A stretch of 64,000 nucleotides of DNA from Bacteroidia bacterium (GTDB taxonomy: Bacteria > Bacteroidota > Bacteroidia > Cytophagales > Cyclobacteriaceae). The notes under the pieces are model-generated. The model worked only from the letters and a program-made list of their open reading frames with translations. It did not search any database and was not told the DNA's origin. The position numbers and the translations under genes are program-made. Shown in pieces: positions 18,680 through 28,626 of this stretch. Within the stretch, counting starts at the first letter, position 1; every line of letters begins with the position of its first letter. The DNA lies in NCBI GenBank assembly GCA_030425425.1, contig JAUIAO010000021.1, forward strand, positions 1-64,000. Reading direction: 5' to 3'.

Positions 18680-19672
18680 TTGAATATGCTGAGCAGAGTA
18701 GCAGATTGCCTTTTTTGGCTTGGAAGATATGTAGAGCGAGCAGAAAATTATGCACGTTTCATTGATGTTAATTACAATCTATCCATCGACTTACCTCCGG
18801 ATCTTCGGGAGCAGTGGCCACCATTGATTGCAGCCACAGGAGACATGGAATTGTTTGAGGAACTAAACGGAACAGATTATAGCAGAAACACAGTGATTTT
18901 CTTCCTGACTTTTGACGAGAGAAATCCCAATGCTATCATATCCACGGTGCGGCTTGCTCGAGAGAATGCCAGGATCGTGAGAGAGTCTATTCCTCGTGAA
19001 AGCTGGGAAGTACTAAATGAATTACACTATTATATACGGGATGTTTCGAAAGAAAGAGTGTGGGAGAGTGAAAACCCCATGCAGTATATGATGAGAATAA
19101 AAGGATCGATTCAACAACTCAATGGAATTGGATATGATAACATCCCAAGGAATCATGGTTGGTATTTTGCTAAAATGGGGCAGCACCTGGAGCGTGCTGA
19201 TATGACTTCCAGAATTCTGGATGTAAAGTATCATATATTGCTCCCATCTGTAGACGAGATAGGTAGTCCGCTGGATTACCTGCACTGGAATGCACTACTC
19301 AAATCAGTCAGTGCATATAACTCTTACAGACAGCTTCACCATGCTCTGGATCCACTTCGAATTGTATCCTACTTGATACTGGACAGGCAATTTCCAAGAT
19401 CAATATTTTACTGTCTGAACATCGTGGAAAAATGCTTGCATGATATCTCGGAATCAAAACATGGATACAGTAATCAAGCCGAGAAAGCGATCGGAAACCT
19501 GAGGTCCAAATTAGAATTTGCTGATGTTAGCGATATTTTTGATGAAGGACTACACGAATACCTGGATAAATTTCAGGACAGTTTGAATAAAATATCTGAA
19601 GCTGTGTATCAACAATACTTTAAAATAGAGCCTAATACGATGCCTGATATACAAAGCCAAAGTCAATCATGA
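18680..19672 (+). CDS. Alpha-E domain protein (DUF403)
   Basis: The 330-residue all-helical alpha-E protein starts with the diagnostic LSRVADCLFWLGRYVERAENYARFIDVN and contains WYFAKMGQHLERADMTSRILDVK in the middle. These domains accompany circularly permuted ATP-grasp proteins; their biochemical role is unknown. It lies tightly between the ATP-grasp gene and the large transglutaminase gene. The same domain is fused to the second ATP-grasp protein at 23105. Confidence 0.9.
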   Translation: MNMLSRVADCLFWLGRYVERAENYARFIDVNYNLSIDLPPDLREQWPPLIAATGDMELFEELNGTDYSRNTVIFFLTFDERNPNAIISTVRLARENARIVRESIPRESWEVLNELHYYIRDVSKERVWESENPMQYMMRIKGSIQQLNGIGYDNIPRNHGWYFAKMGQHLERADMTSRILDVKYHILLPSVDEIGSPLDYLHWNALLKSVSAYNSYRQLHHALDPLRIVSYLILDRQFPRSIFYCLNIVEKCLHDISESKHGYSNQAEKAIGNLRSKLEFADVSDIFDEGLHEYLDKFQDSLNKISEAVYQQYFKIEPNTMPDIQSQSQS

Positions 19673-19722
19673 ATTGGCTAATGCTGCAATCTGAACAATC
19701 AACCAACAAAAACTAATTCCAC

Positions 19723-22700
19723 ATGTCTATAAAAGTTGCTCTTCGTCATTACACGAGATATGACTATGAGCGTCATATAAAGCTAAGTCCTCAGGTGATC
19801 AGGCTCAGGCCTGCACCTCACTCCAGAACGTTTATCAAGGGCTACTCGCTTAATATCAAACCAGAAAATCACTTTATTAACTGGCAGCAGGACCCATTTG
19901 GTAACTACATGGCCAGGATCGTATTCCCTGAAAAAGTCAATCATTTTGAAGTGGACGTGGAAGTGATTGCTGATATGGTAGTGATCAATCCTTTTGACTT
20001 TTTTATTGAAGAGTACGCAGAAACTTTCCCATTTCAATATGATGCAAGTCTGAAAGACCAGCTACAACCTTATCTGGCAAAAACAGAAAACGATCCATTA
20101 TTAATTGCTCTTGTAGAGGAAGCTCGAAAGAAAATTTCTCAGGACACTAAAACTGTGGACTATCTCGTGGAGCTCAATATGATGGTTCATAATCTGCTGA
20201 AATACAATATTCGAATGGAGCCAGGTGTACAGTCCAGTAAAGAAACACTAGAAATAAAATCCGGATCATGTCGGGATTTCGCCTGGTTGTTGGTTCAGCT
20301 TTTCAGACATGTTGGGCTTGCTGCAAGGTTTACTTCAGGTTATCTCATCCAGCTGAAAGCTGATGAGAAATCACTTGATGGCCCTTCAGGAACGGAACAG
20401 GATTTTACTGATTTACATGCCTGGACGGAGGTTTATATTCCTGGTGCCGGATGGATCGGGTTGGATTCCACTTCAGGATTGTTTGCCGGAGAAGGGCATA
20501 TACCACTGGCCTGTACACCAAACCCGCAAGATGCAGCGCCAATTTCTGGATTTGCGGAAACTGTGAAAACTGATTTTCATTTCGAAAATAACATCAAGAG
20601 AATTGAGGAAAAACCTCGTGTTACCAAACCCTATACCGATGATCAATGGGAGCAAATTCTTGCTGTCGGGGATCAGGTAGAAGAAGAGCTCCAGGCCAAT
20701 GATGTCAGGCTCACCATGGGAGGGGAACCTACCTTTGTGGCTATTGACAATCCGGATGCACCAGAATGGAACTCTGCAGCCGACGGAGATCATAAAAGAT
20801 TTCTGGCGAATAGCCTATTTCATAAACTCAAAAACGAATATGCCCAAGGTGCATTGATGCAATATGGTCAGGGAAAATGGTATCCCGGAGAGCCATTACC
20901 TCGATGGAAACTAGCTTGTTTCTGGAGAAAGGATGGAGTGAAAATGTGGAACAATGATGCCTTGATGGCTGACTTGTCAAAGGATTATGGCTTTACACAT
21001 GAGCATGCTGAAAAGTTTATGAACACTTTGACAAATGAACTTTCAGTAGATCAATTGAATATTCACCCGACCTATGAAGATCCCTTTTACTTCGTATGGG
21101 AAGAAAGTAAAGTGCCAGTGAATGTTGATCCACTCAAAATGGACTTGAAGTCTCCTTTAGAGCGTCAAAAATTGGCAGACTTGCTCAATGAAGGTTTAAA
21201 TACTCCAGCTGGGTATGCCGTACCTATTGCCTGGGATGAAAAGAGAAACGGGTGGAAAAGTTGTAAATGGCAATTCAGGAGACGGGATTTGTTTCTTGTG
21301 CCAGGGAACTCTCCCGCTGGTCTGAGGCTTCCTTTGGACAGCATTCAATTTCTGGATAAGGAAAAGGAGGAAATCAAACCTGAAAGAGATTTATTCGATG
21401 AAGTAGGTGCGTTACCGAGTCTACAGGATTTACCATCATCCGGGACGGAGATAAGAGAGTATGAAAATAGCGAGGATATTTTTAAAACTTGTTTTGTTGT
21501 AGAGGTTCGTGAGGGTAAGTTGTTTGTTTTCCTACCACCTGTTCAGCAATTTGAACACTATCTGGATCTGGTAAATGCTGTAGAAAAAACGGCTGAGAAG
21601 CTACAGATTCCGGTGTTGATAGAAGGATATGATCCACCTAAAGATAACAGAGTGGAGAAATTTATGATTACGCCCGATCCTGGAGTAATCGAGGTGAATA
21701 TTCACCCGGCAAAAAGCTGGAGAGAAATTGTCAGGAATTTTGAAACACTCTATGAAAAGGCTCGCGAATCACGATTAGCAACGGAGAAGTTCAACCTGGA
21801 TGGAAGACATACAGGAACAGGAGGTGGAAATCACATCACTCTCGGAGGTGTTACTCCGTCCGATAGCCCATTACTTCGCAGGCCAGATATTCTAAAAAGC
21901 TTTATCACCTATTGGCAGCATCATCCATCTCTGTCATATTTATTCTCCACACAATTCATCGGCCCAACCAGTCAAGCACCACGTGTGGACGAGGGACGAG
22001 ATGATATGCTTTATGAGTTGGAACTTGCTTTTCAACAAGTACCAAATGGGAAAGAAGATAACGTGCCGTATTGGTTAGTTGACAGGATATTTAGAAACTT
22101 ACTGGTGGATATCACGGGCAATACGCACCGTGCAGAGTTTTGTATTGATAAACTCTACTCACCGGATTCTTCTACAGGTCGACTTGGTATTCTGGAATTC
22201 AGAGGGTTTGATATGCCGCCTCATTATAGAATGAGTATGGTTCAGTTTCTTCTCATCAGGTCTTTGCTCAGCTGGTTTTGGAGAGAGCCATATGATCATA
22301 AACTCGTAAGATGGGGAACGGCATTGCATGATAAATTCTTATTGCCTCACTATTCTTATAAAGACTTATCAGAAGTGGTGAACGATCTCCGAAATGCAGG
22401 ATATGCATTCGATATGGCATGGTTTGATCCATTTTTTAGTTTTAGATTTCCTTTTGTTGGAGAGCTTCAGGTAGATGATATACATATAGAAATGAAAATG
22501 GCAATAGAGCCTTGGCATGTCTTGGGTGAAGAAATGAGTAGCTCAGGTACATCCAGATTTGTGGATTCATCCTTGGAGAGACTTCAGGTGAAAATCAGTG
22601 GGCTAACTGATAGCAGATATCATCTGCTTTGTAATGGATTTAGAATTCCACTGAAAAATACGGGAGTGCAAGGTGAATATGTGGCGGGAATACGTTACCG

Positions 22701-23070
22701 CGCATGGCAGCCACCATCAGCACTTCACCCTACGCTAGGCGTGGATACTCCACTGGTAATTGATCTATACGATACCTGGACGAAAAAATCAGTAGCTGCC
22801 TGCCAGTATCACGTGGCGCATCCTGGAGGAAGAAGTTACGATACGTTCCCGGTCAATAGTTATGAAGCAGAATCAAGACGAATTTCAAGATTTTTTGATT
22901 TTGGGCATTCTGTGAATCTTGTGGAACCTACGGTTCAGGCACAAACGGGAACCGGAAGATTCATTACTAAAATGAATATTTTGACTAATTATGAAGCGGT
23001 TGGAGAGTTTGTAAATCCGGATTTTCCTCACACTATGGACCTAAGAAGATACAAACGTGCGCGATCATGA
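19723..23070 (+). CDS. Transglutaminase-like plus DUF2126 protein
   Basis: The 1115-residue protein has an N-terminal bacterial-transglutaminase beta domain (about 1-100). The papain-like transglutaminase core (about 150-265) has Cys183 in SGSCRDFAWLLVQ, His in DLHAWTEVYIPG and Asp in IGLDSTSGL. A very long DUF2126 region (about 310-1115) has motifs such as LTMGGEPTFVAIDN, HTGTGGGNHITLGG and LGILEFRGFDMPPH. The combination is known from amidoligase operons, where the protease-like core may process or cross-link the ATP-grasp product. Full length, no visible defects. Confidence 0.9.
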   Translation: MSIKVALRHYTRYDYERHIKLSPQVIRLRPAPHSRTFIKGYSLNIKPENHFINWQQDPFGNYMARIVFPEKVNHFEVDVEVIADMVVINPFDFFIEEYAETFPFQYDASLKDQLQPYLAKTENDPLLIALVEEARKKISQDTKTVDYLVELNMMVHNLLKYNIRMEPGVQSSKETLEIKSGSCRDFAWLLVQLFRHVGLAARFTSGYLIQLKADEKSLDGPSGTEQDFTDLHAWTEVYIPGAGWIGLDSTSGLFAGEGHIPLACTPNPQDAAPISGFAETVKTDFHFENNIKRIEEKPRVTKPYTDDQWEQILAVGDQVEEELQANDVRLTMGGEPTFVAIDNPDAPEWNSAADGDHKRFLANSLFHKLKNEYAQGALMQYGQGKWYPGEPLPRWKLACFWRKDGVKMWNNDALMADLSKDYGFTHEHAEKFMNTLTNELSVDQLNIHPTYEDPFYFVWEESKVPVNVDPLKMDLKSPLERQKLADLLNEGLNTPAGYAVPIAWDEKRNGWKSCKWQFRRRDLFLVPGNSPAGLRLPLDSIQFLDKEKEEIKPERDLFDEVGALPSLQDLPSSGTEIREYENSEDIFKTCFVVEVREGKLFVFLPPVQQFEHYLDLVNAVEKTAEKLQIPVLIEGYDPPKDNRVEKFMITPDPGVIEVNIHPAKSWREIVRNFETLYEKARESRLATEKFNLDGRHTGTGGGNHITLGGVTPSDSPLLRRPDILKSFITYWQHHPSLSYLFSTQFIGPTSQAPRVDEGRDDMLYELELAFQQVPNGKEDNVPYWLVDRIFRNLLVDITGNTHRAEFCIDKLYSPDSSTGRLGILEFRGFDMPPHYRMSMVQFLLIRSLLSWFWREPYDHKLVRWGTALHDKFLLPHYSYKDLSEVVNDLRNAGYAFDMAWFDPFFSFRFPFVGELQVDDIHIEMKMAIEPWHVLGEEMSSSGTSRFVDSSLERLQVKISGLTDSRYHLLCNGFRIPLKNTGVQGEYVAGIRYRAWQPPSALHPTLGVDTPLVIDLYDTWTKKSVAACQYHVAHPGGRSYDTFPVNSYEAESRRISRFFDFGHSVNLVEPTVQAQTGTGRFITKMNILTNYEAVGEFVNPDFPHTMDLRRYKRARS

Positions 23071-23104
23071 TTTCGATTTGAAAGAAAAAGTTGAATTTTG
23101 AAAC

Positions 23105-25642
23105 ATGATAGATTCGTACCTGGTCAATAGGATGTTTAACAATACTCCGTTTGTGGATGAAATGACTACAAACGAAGGAAAAATTGCACCGAGTTGGGAT
23201 GCTCTCGCGCGGCATTATAGTTTTTTAGGGCCGGAACGCATGGAGCAATACCATCAGGAAGTGGCGAAGCAACTACGCGAAAATGGTGTAACCTATAATG
23301 TTTACGGGGATCCAGATGGCATGAATCGCTCCTGGCAGCTTGATCCGATTCCCATGGTCTTTGGAAATCAGGATTGGTCAGTGATCGAAAAAGGATTGCT
23401 CCAAAGGACAGAATTACTAAATGAAATCCTAAAAGATCTTTATGGTAGCAGGAAACTCATCAAAGATGGATTTATTCCGTTCGAATTGATATATAATCAC
23501 AAAGGTTTTCTGAGGCAGGTAGATAAAATCAAAATTGATGGAAATCAGCAGCTCATAACATACTCAGCTGATCTTGCGAGAGGACCAGATGGCAAAATGT
23601 GGGTGCTTCATGATCGTACCGATGCTCCTTCTGGCGCGGGCTATACTTTAGAAAACCGGCTGGCAATGACTCGTGTATTTCCTGATATGATCAGGGAGAA
23701 TCAGGTGAGAAAAATAGCTTCATTTTATCAGGCATTTAAGAATACACTTGTTCATCTTTCTTCCAGAAACCGCGAAAATCCCAGGATCGTAATGCTGTCA
23801 CCGGGGCATTCGAATGAGACATTCTTTGAACATGCATATTTATCTTCTTTCTTGGGTATTACGCTCGTATTCGGAGAAGACCTCACAGTAAGCGATGGAT
23901 ATGTCTGGCTAAAAACCATCAAAGGGCTGGAAAAAGTGGATGTAATCATTCGTCGCGTGGATGATGTATTCTGCGATCCATTGGAGTTTAGAAATGATTC
24001 GCACCTCGGTGTTGTTGGGTTGATGGAATCTGTAAGACAAGGCAAAGTGCTGGTAATCAACCCTATCGGAAGCAGAATATTAGAAAACCCTGGCTTAATG
24101 GCTTTTCTGCCTCGGTTGAGTAAAGAGGTGCTGGGAGAAGATTTAATATTGCCTTCTGTTGCTACCTGGTGGTGTGGACAGCCCAAAGAAATGAACTATG
24201 TGCTGGATAACATTGAGAAACTGATTGTACGAACAATCTATCGAGATGGCTCCTTCAGATCAGTATTTGGGGCAGACTTGAGTTCAGCTGAAAAAGAGGA
24301 GCTAAAAGCCAAAATACGTAAACAGCCTTACTATTATGTAGGACAAGAAGTAGTGGAGTTTTCAACTACGCCATCCTGGATCAACAAAAAGCTGGAAGCA
24401 CGGAATGCTGTGTTCAGAAGCTACATAGTAGCGGACTCTGCGAATGATCGATATACGGTAATGCCTGGCGGTTTATCCAGAACATCTGCAGAAAAAGGAC
24501 TTTTTATAGTTTCAAATCAGCAAGGAGGAATCAGCAAAGATACATGGGTGATGGGCAAGTCCCCTGAACCTTATACAGCCAGACCAAAACAGGAACTGGT
24601 ATTACAACCTGTAGTTCAAAATATACTTCCTAGTCGCACGGGGGAGAACTTATTCTGGCTTGGTAGGTACATGGAGCGGTCAGCCTATACGGTGAGACTC
24701 ATGAGAATCGTATTGCACTCTTACAACGAGGTGGATGACGACATTCATATAAAGGAAGACCCGGCACTTTCTACCTTACTGCGAAGCTTGACTAAACTTA
24801 CAGGAACCACCCCTGGATTCAATAGAAAAAGTGTTTTGAAAAACCCAGAAGATGAGTTAATGTCGCTTGCCTGTGATGTTAACAAGGTAGGTGGTTTGGC
24901 AAATTCAATTCAGTCTTTTTTAAGGAATGTACACTCTGTAAGAGACCGATTGAGTTTGGATACCTGGAGGATACTGGAAAGTATTACGGAAGAATTGAAT
25001 TGTCTCAAAAACGGAAAAAATCTTGCTGAGGTGTATGATGTTCTCGATAACCTGATCATTAAGCTTATGGGATTTTATGGACTCAATATTGACAATATGA
25101 CCAGAGAACCAACCTGGCATTTGCTCAATGTAGGTCGATTCATAGAATCTTCGCTCAACAATTGCACTGTATTGAGTGCGATGTTGACCAAAAAGTTTGA
25201 TACTGAAACCATGAGAATGTTATTGGAAGATACATTGAAGTGCAATGAAAGCCTGGTGACTTACCGATATCGATACCGATCTAATCTGGAATTTTCCGGT
25301 GTACTTCACCTTCTGATCATTAGTGAAGACAACCCTCGATCTTTGGTTTATCAGGTAATGAAAATAGACGAGCATCTAAGTACCCTACCGTCTGATTATG
25401 CTTCTGTGCTGTCCCCAGCTCGTAAAAAACTATTAGAGGCAGTTACTAAAATCAGATTGCTGGATGTTCAGCAAATGTTGGAATTCGATGAGAAAAAACA
25501 AGCTTATATCAACCTTCGAATTTTTCTCCAAGAAATCGTCTCGCTGCTTTTTCAAACATCAGACATTATCTATGAAAACTACTTTAGTCATACAGGAAGT
25601 AGATACAGTATGATTCAGAGCACCTTACTACCAGAAATATGA
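23105..25642 (+). CDS. Circularly permuted ATP-grasp fused to alpha-E domain
   Basis: This 845-residue protein combines the two proteins at 17240 and 18680 in one chain. The ATP-grasp part (about 1-480) has VYGDPDGMNRSWQLDPIPM, IVMLSPGHSNETFFEHAYLS, DVIIRRVDDVFCDP and GGLSRTSAEKG/GGISKDTWVMG. The alpha-E part (about 510-845) begins LPSRTGENLFWLGRYMERSA. A second ATP-grasp copy suggests two ligation steps or a heteromeric enzyme. It starts 34 bases after the DUF2126 gene, and its stop overlaps the next start by four bases. An in-frame Met at residue 10 (RMFNNTPF) is a possible alternative start. Confidence 0.9.
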   Translation: MIDSYLVNRMFNNTPFVDEMTTNEGKIAPSWDALARHYSFLGPERMEQYHQEVAKQLRENGVTYNVYGDPDGMNRSWQLDPIPMVFGNQDWSVIEKGLLQRTELLNEILKDLYGSRKLIKDGFIPFELIYNHKGFLRQVDKIKIDGNQQLITYSADLARGPDGKMWVLHDRTDAPSGAGYTLENRLAMTRVFPDMIRENQVRKIASFYQAFKNTLVHLSSRNRENPRIVMLSPGHSNETFFEHAYLSSFLGITLVFGEDLTVSDGYVWLKTIKGLEKVDVIIRRVDDVFCDPLEFRNDSHLGVVGLMESVRQGKVLVINPIGSRILENPGLMAFLPRLSKEVLGEDLILPSVATWWCGQPKEMNYVLDNIEKLIVRTIYRDGSFRSVFGADLSSAEKEELKAKIRKQPYYYVGQEVVEFSTTPSWINKKLEARNAVFRSYIVADSANDRYTVMPGGLSRTSAEKGLFIVSNQQGGISKDTWVMGKSPEPYTARPKQELVLQPVVQNILPSRTGENLFWLGRYMERSAYTVRLMRIVLHSYNEVDDDIHIKEDPALSTLLRSLTKLTGTTPGFNRKSVLKNPEDELMSLACDVNKVGGLANSIQSFLRNVHSVRDRLSLDTWRILESITEELNCLKNGKNLAEVYDVLDNLIIKLMGFYGLNIDNMTREPTWHLLNVGRFIESSLNNCTVLSAMLTKKFDTETMRMLLEDTLKCNESLVTYRYRYRSNLEFSGVLHLLIISEDNPRSLVYQVMKIDEHLSTLPSDYASVLSPARKKLLEAVTKIRLLDVQQMLEFDEKKQAYINLRIFLQEIVSLLFQTSDIIYENYFSHTGSRYSMIQSTLLPEI

Positions 25643-26526
25643 GATACCGGGTCAACCATATCACCGACTATATTTATGATTCACCGGCTACCTTGTGTCA
25701 CAACATCATGTTCCAGATTCCACATGATTTTCCTTTTCAGAAAGTGATCAATCATGAATATAGTATTTACCCCAAGCCAAGCTATGAAATAGTGCGGTCG
25801 GACTTTTTCGAGAATAAATATTTGTATTTTTCCATAGAGCATTCCCACAAGAAGCTCACAGTAGTTTCAGAGAGCAAACTTGAGCTAATAGAACCTGAAT
25901 GGATGAGAGTAGTTCCTGGCAACACTCAGCCGTGGGAGGAAGTAGTTGATTGGCTTAAAAGTGATCAAGCGCTAAATGACATCAAACAATTCTATCTGGA
26001 GTCTGAGCATGTCAAATTGGTTGATGGGATCAGGGAATATACACTAGAGTCATTCACTTCAGGAAGGCCCATCATGGAAGCCATGTTAGAATTGAATAAT
26101 CGGATTTTTTCAGATTTCAAATTTACCCCGGGCTTCACGGATATCAGCACGCCAGTAGAGGAAGTGTTTAAGCACAAAAAAGGTGTTTGCCAGGATTTTG
26201 CTCATTTCTCACTAGCATGTTTGCGATCTATCGGATTATCAGCCAGATATATGAGTGGTTATATTGAGACATTACCACCACCCGGTAAACCAAAGTTAGT
26301 GGGTGCAGATGCTTCTCATGCATGGATTGCTCTTTACATACCCGGATTAGACTGGGTGGAGTTTGATGCTACCAATAACTTGTTGGTCAGCGACAAACAT
26401 CTTCGTGTAGCTGTGGGTCGGGATTTTGCAGATGTTACGCCACTCAAGGGAATTGTTTACAGTTCAGGAAGTCAGAAGATGAGAGTAAGTGTAGATGTAA
26501 GGAATATGGATGATATCCCAGTCTGA
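25639..26526 (+). CDS. Transglutaminase-like protein
   Basis: The 295-residue protein has the N-terminal beta domain (about 1-80, MRYRVNHITDYIYDSPATL) and the transglutaminase core. The triad is Cys184 in KGVCQDFAHFSLACLRSIG, His in DASHAWIALYIPG and Asp in VEFDATNN. It has no signal peptide, so it should act in the cytoplasm on the product of the linked ATP-grasp enzymes. It is the last gene of the operon. Confidence 0.9.
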   Translation: MRYRVNHITDYIYDSPATLCHNIMFQIPHDFPFQKVINHEYSIYPKPSYEIVRSDFFENKYLYFSIEHSHKKLTVVSESKLELIEPEWMRVVPGNTQPWEEVVDWLKSDQALNDIKQFYLESEHVKLVDGIREYTLESFTSGRPIMEAMLELNNRIFSDFKFTPGFTDISTPVEEVFKHKKGVCQDFAHFSLACLRSIGLSARYMSGYIETLPPPGKPKLVGADASHAWIALYIPGLDWVEFDATNNLLVSDKHLRVAVGRDFADVTPLKGIVYSSGSQKMRVSVDVRNMDDIPV

Positions 26527-26591
26527 AGATTGAATTCAGAATTTATCCAGATTTCAATCATATCATCGCGGTATTTGTTGAAAATATCTGC

Positions 26592-27275
26592 ATGAAAAAA
26601 ACCATCCGATCTACCTATCCAGTTGAAATCAGTTTTGGGATTTTAACACTCATCTTTGTTTTAGTATTTTTATTGTCCTCTCAGCTTTTTACAATTCCCT
26701 GGGATAATTTGGCAGGTGGGCTGGATATCTATCTAGGTATGTTTCTGGTCACTAATGCGGCAAGGGTCATGGTTTTGATCATCTGGGAAGACTTTTTATT
26801 TCCAGTAAAAGTAAAGCACGTAGAAGGAGGATTGGTATTTAGAAATCACCGAAACAAACTCATTACTCAGGGACTATTTTTTTTACTAATTCCAGCATTT
26901 TATCTGATCGTATATTTCAACTATGACGTTCATGTCATCAGGTTCTACATCTGGGCCGCAATCAACCTGATTCTACCCTTAGTAATCAAACTGGCCTCAG
27001 GACTTAATAACTACAATGATTTTCTAACACTTACTGATCAAATGATCGCCTATAAAGACAATGAACTCTCAGGTGAGTTCAGTCTCGATACGATTCAAGC
27101 ACTCAAAAAAATCAACAATGTTGATGGGCATTTTGAGAAGCTTGGAGTGATTTTCAAATCTGGAAAAGAAGTCATCATTGATCTGGATGACATGGAACTT
27201 GATGATTACTATGAGGCCATAGAGGAGCACATTGATAACCACTATTCTCAATTGCTTATTGGCAAGAAGTCATAG
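26592..27275 (+). CDS. Four-span membrane protein, hypothetical
   Basis: The 227-residue protein has four hydrophobic segments (about residues 15-37, 45-68, 93-113 and 117-137). A C-terminal cytosolic domain of about 80 residues alternates beta strands and a final helix, reminiscent of a PH-like/bPH2 module. I cannot assign a family. It lies 65 bases after the amidoligase operon on the same strand and might be read through from it. Confidence 0.55.
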   Translation: MKKTIRSTYPVEISFGILTLIFVLVFLLSSQLFTIPWDNLAGGLDIYLGMFLVTNAARVMVLIIWEDFLFPVKVKHVEGGLVFRNHRNKLITQGLFFLLIPAFYLIVYFNYDVHVIRFYIWAAINLILPLVIKLASGLNNYNDFLTLTDQMIAYKDNELSGEFSLDTIQALKKINNVDGHFEKLGVIFKSGKEVIIDLDDMELDDYYEAIEEHIDNHYSQLLIGKKS

Positions 27276-27287
27276 AAAATCTACCAA

Positions 27288-28547
27288 TTAAGTTTTCTGC
27301 TTCTTCTTTTTTGCGGCTGGAAATAATATGTTATTCAATATCAACCTATATCCAGCTGAATTGGGGTGAAGATTCAGGTCTGTAGGTTGTTCACTGACAT
27401 AGTGCTGATAATCTTCCGGATCATGTCCACCATAAAACGTCCAAAAACCTTTCCCGAGTACACCATGTATATAGCGCGCCTCACCAATATCTCGGCTTTC
27501 ACCCATGATCACTACATCAGATTTGATAAGCTTTTTTCTGAAGGCTGTAGTTTGTCCCATAAATCCTTTGATGATATGCTCATGGTTTTGAGTGAGCATC
27601 GTTGGGATCGGGTCCCACTTGGCAGAGAATTCAAAGAGTGAAAAGAAATCTGTCGCTTGCTTTACCGGCCGCTCTCTCGGCTGCATATCGATATTCGAGT
27701 ATTCATATTCATAGGGATCTCTGGAGATGGTAAAGTCTTCAAAAGCCAATGTGTTAGAAAAGTCTAATTTACGTTGAGCGTTTGGGTCGGCAGGATCTCC
27801 GTCATACATAGATTCCACTATATCCAGCCCCTCAGCGGCAAGAGCAATGTCATATGTGTCTGTGGCAGAACACATTGCAAAAAGAAAACCCCCGCTAGCT
27901 ACATAAGCATGGATTTTCCTCACCACGGCCAGTTTTAAATGAGATACTTTAGAAAAGCCGTGTTTCTTGGCAGATTCTTCATACTCTTTCTGCTGCTGTT
28001 GGTACCAGGGAAAGTGCTGATATGACCGGTAAAATTTCCCATACTGCCCCGTGAAATCTTCGTGATGAAGGTGAAGCCAGTCGTATTTCGGCAGCTCATT
28101 ATACATGATCTCATCATCAAAAATCACATCATAGGGGATTTCTGCGTATGTCAAAACCAAAGTTACAGCGTCATCCCATGGCTGCTTACTCTTTGGAGAA
28201 TAAACGGCAATTTTTGGAGCTTTTTCTAATTTCATCACATCCATATTGGATGCGGGACTGGCAATTTCCGAAAGGATCGAATTGGCCTGTGCATCGGAGA
28301 TTACTTCATATGAAATATTCCGAATGATACATTCATTTTCAATAGACTGAAGATACTTAACCATAAAGCTTCCGCCCCGATAATTGAGCAACCAGTCCGC
28401 TGGTACATCTTGGGTCAACATCCAGTAAGTAATTCCGTATGCTTTAAGGTGATTGCTCTGCGACTCGTCCATTGGGATGAGAACATAGGCAGCTTTCGCC
28501 TGAATCATGAATGTGAAAAAGAATATGAGAATTGCTAGTTTTCGCAT
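27288..28547 (-). CDS. Exported protein of the Bacteroidota 'asparagine synthetase B'-labelled family
   Basis: The 419-residue protein has a signal peptide (about 1-19, ending AKAAYVLIPMD). It is a Bacteroidota-specific family often labelled asparagine synthetase B, although no glutamine amidotransferase class II or synthetase domain can be seen. YVASGGFLFAMCSATDTYD resembles the nucleophile elbow of a class I glutamine-amidotransferase-like fold. FYGGHDPEDYQHY and NSAGYRLILNNILFP lie near the C-terminus. Likely periplasmic; the true reaction is unknown, so I would not trust the inherited name. Convergent with the gene at 26592. Confidence 0.65.
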   Translation of the reverse strand: MRKLAILIFFFTFMIQAKAAYVLIPMDESQSNHLKAYGITYWMLTQDVPADWLLNYRGGSFMVKYLQSIENECIIRNISYEVISDAQANSILSEIASPASNMDVMKLEKAPKIAVYSPKSKQPWDDAVTLVLTYAEIPYDVIFDDEIMYNELPKYDWLHLHHEDFTGQYGKFYRSYQHFPWYQQQQKEYEESAKKHGFSKVSHLKLAVVRKIHAYVASGGFLFAMCSATDTYDIALAAEGLDIVESMYDGDPADPNAQRKLDFSNTLAFEDFTISRDPYEYEYSNIDMQPRERPVKQATDFFSLFEFSAKWDPIPTMLTQNHEHIIKGFMGQTTAFRKKLIKSDVVIMGESRDIGEARYIHGVLGKGFWTFYGGHDPEDYQHYVSEQPTDLNLHPNSAGYRLILNNILFPAAKKKKQKT

Positions 28548-28626
28548 GCTGTGTTTTTAGATTTTAACTTCATATAAGAAGTAAAAGTATGATCTTGTCT
28601 AACTTTCCAAACCTTAAAGGTAACAG

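Noticed and set aside
23105-25642. Glutathionylspermidine synthase as the name for the ATP-grasp genes
   Set aside because: The circularly permuted ATP-grasp domain is related, but the amidase domain and substrate residues of that enzyme are not seen; the operon context points to the amidoligase class.
27288-28547. Asparagine synthetase function
   Set aside because: No N-terminal nucleophile Cys2 glutaminase and no synthetase P-loop; the protein is exported. The name in databases appears inherited.
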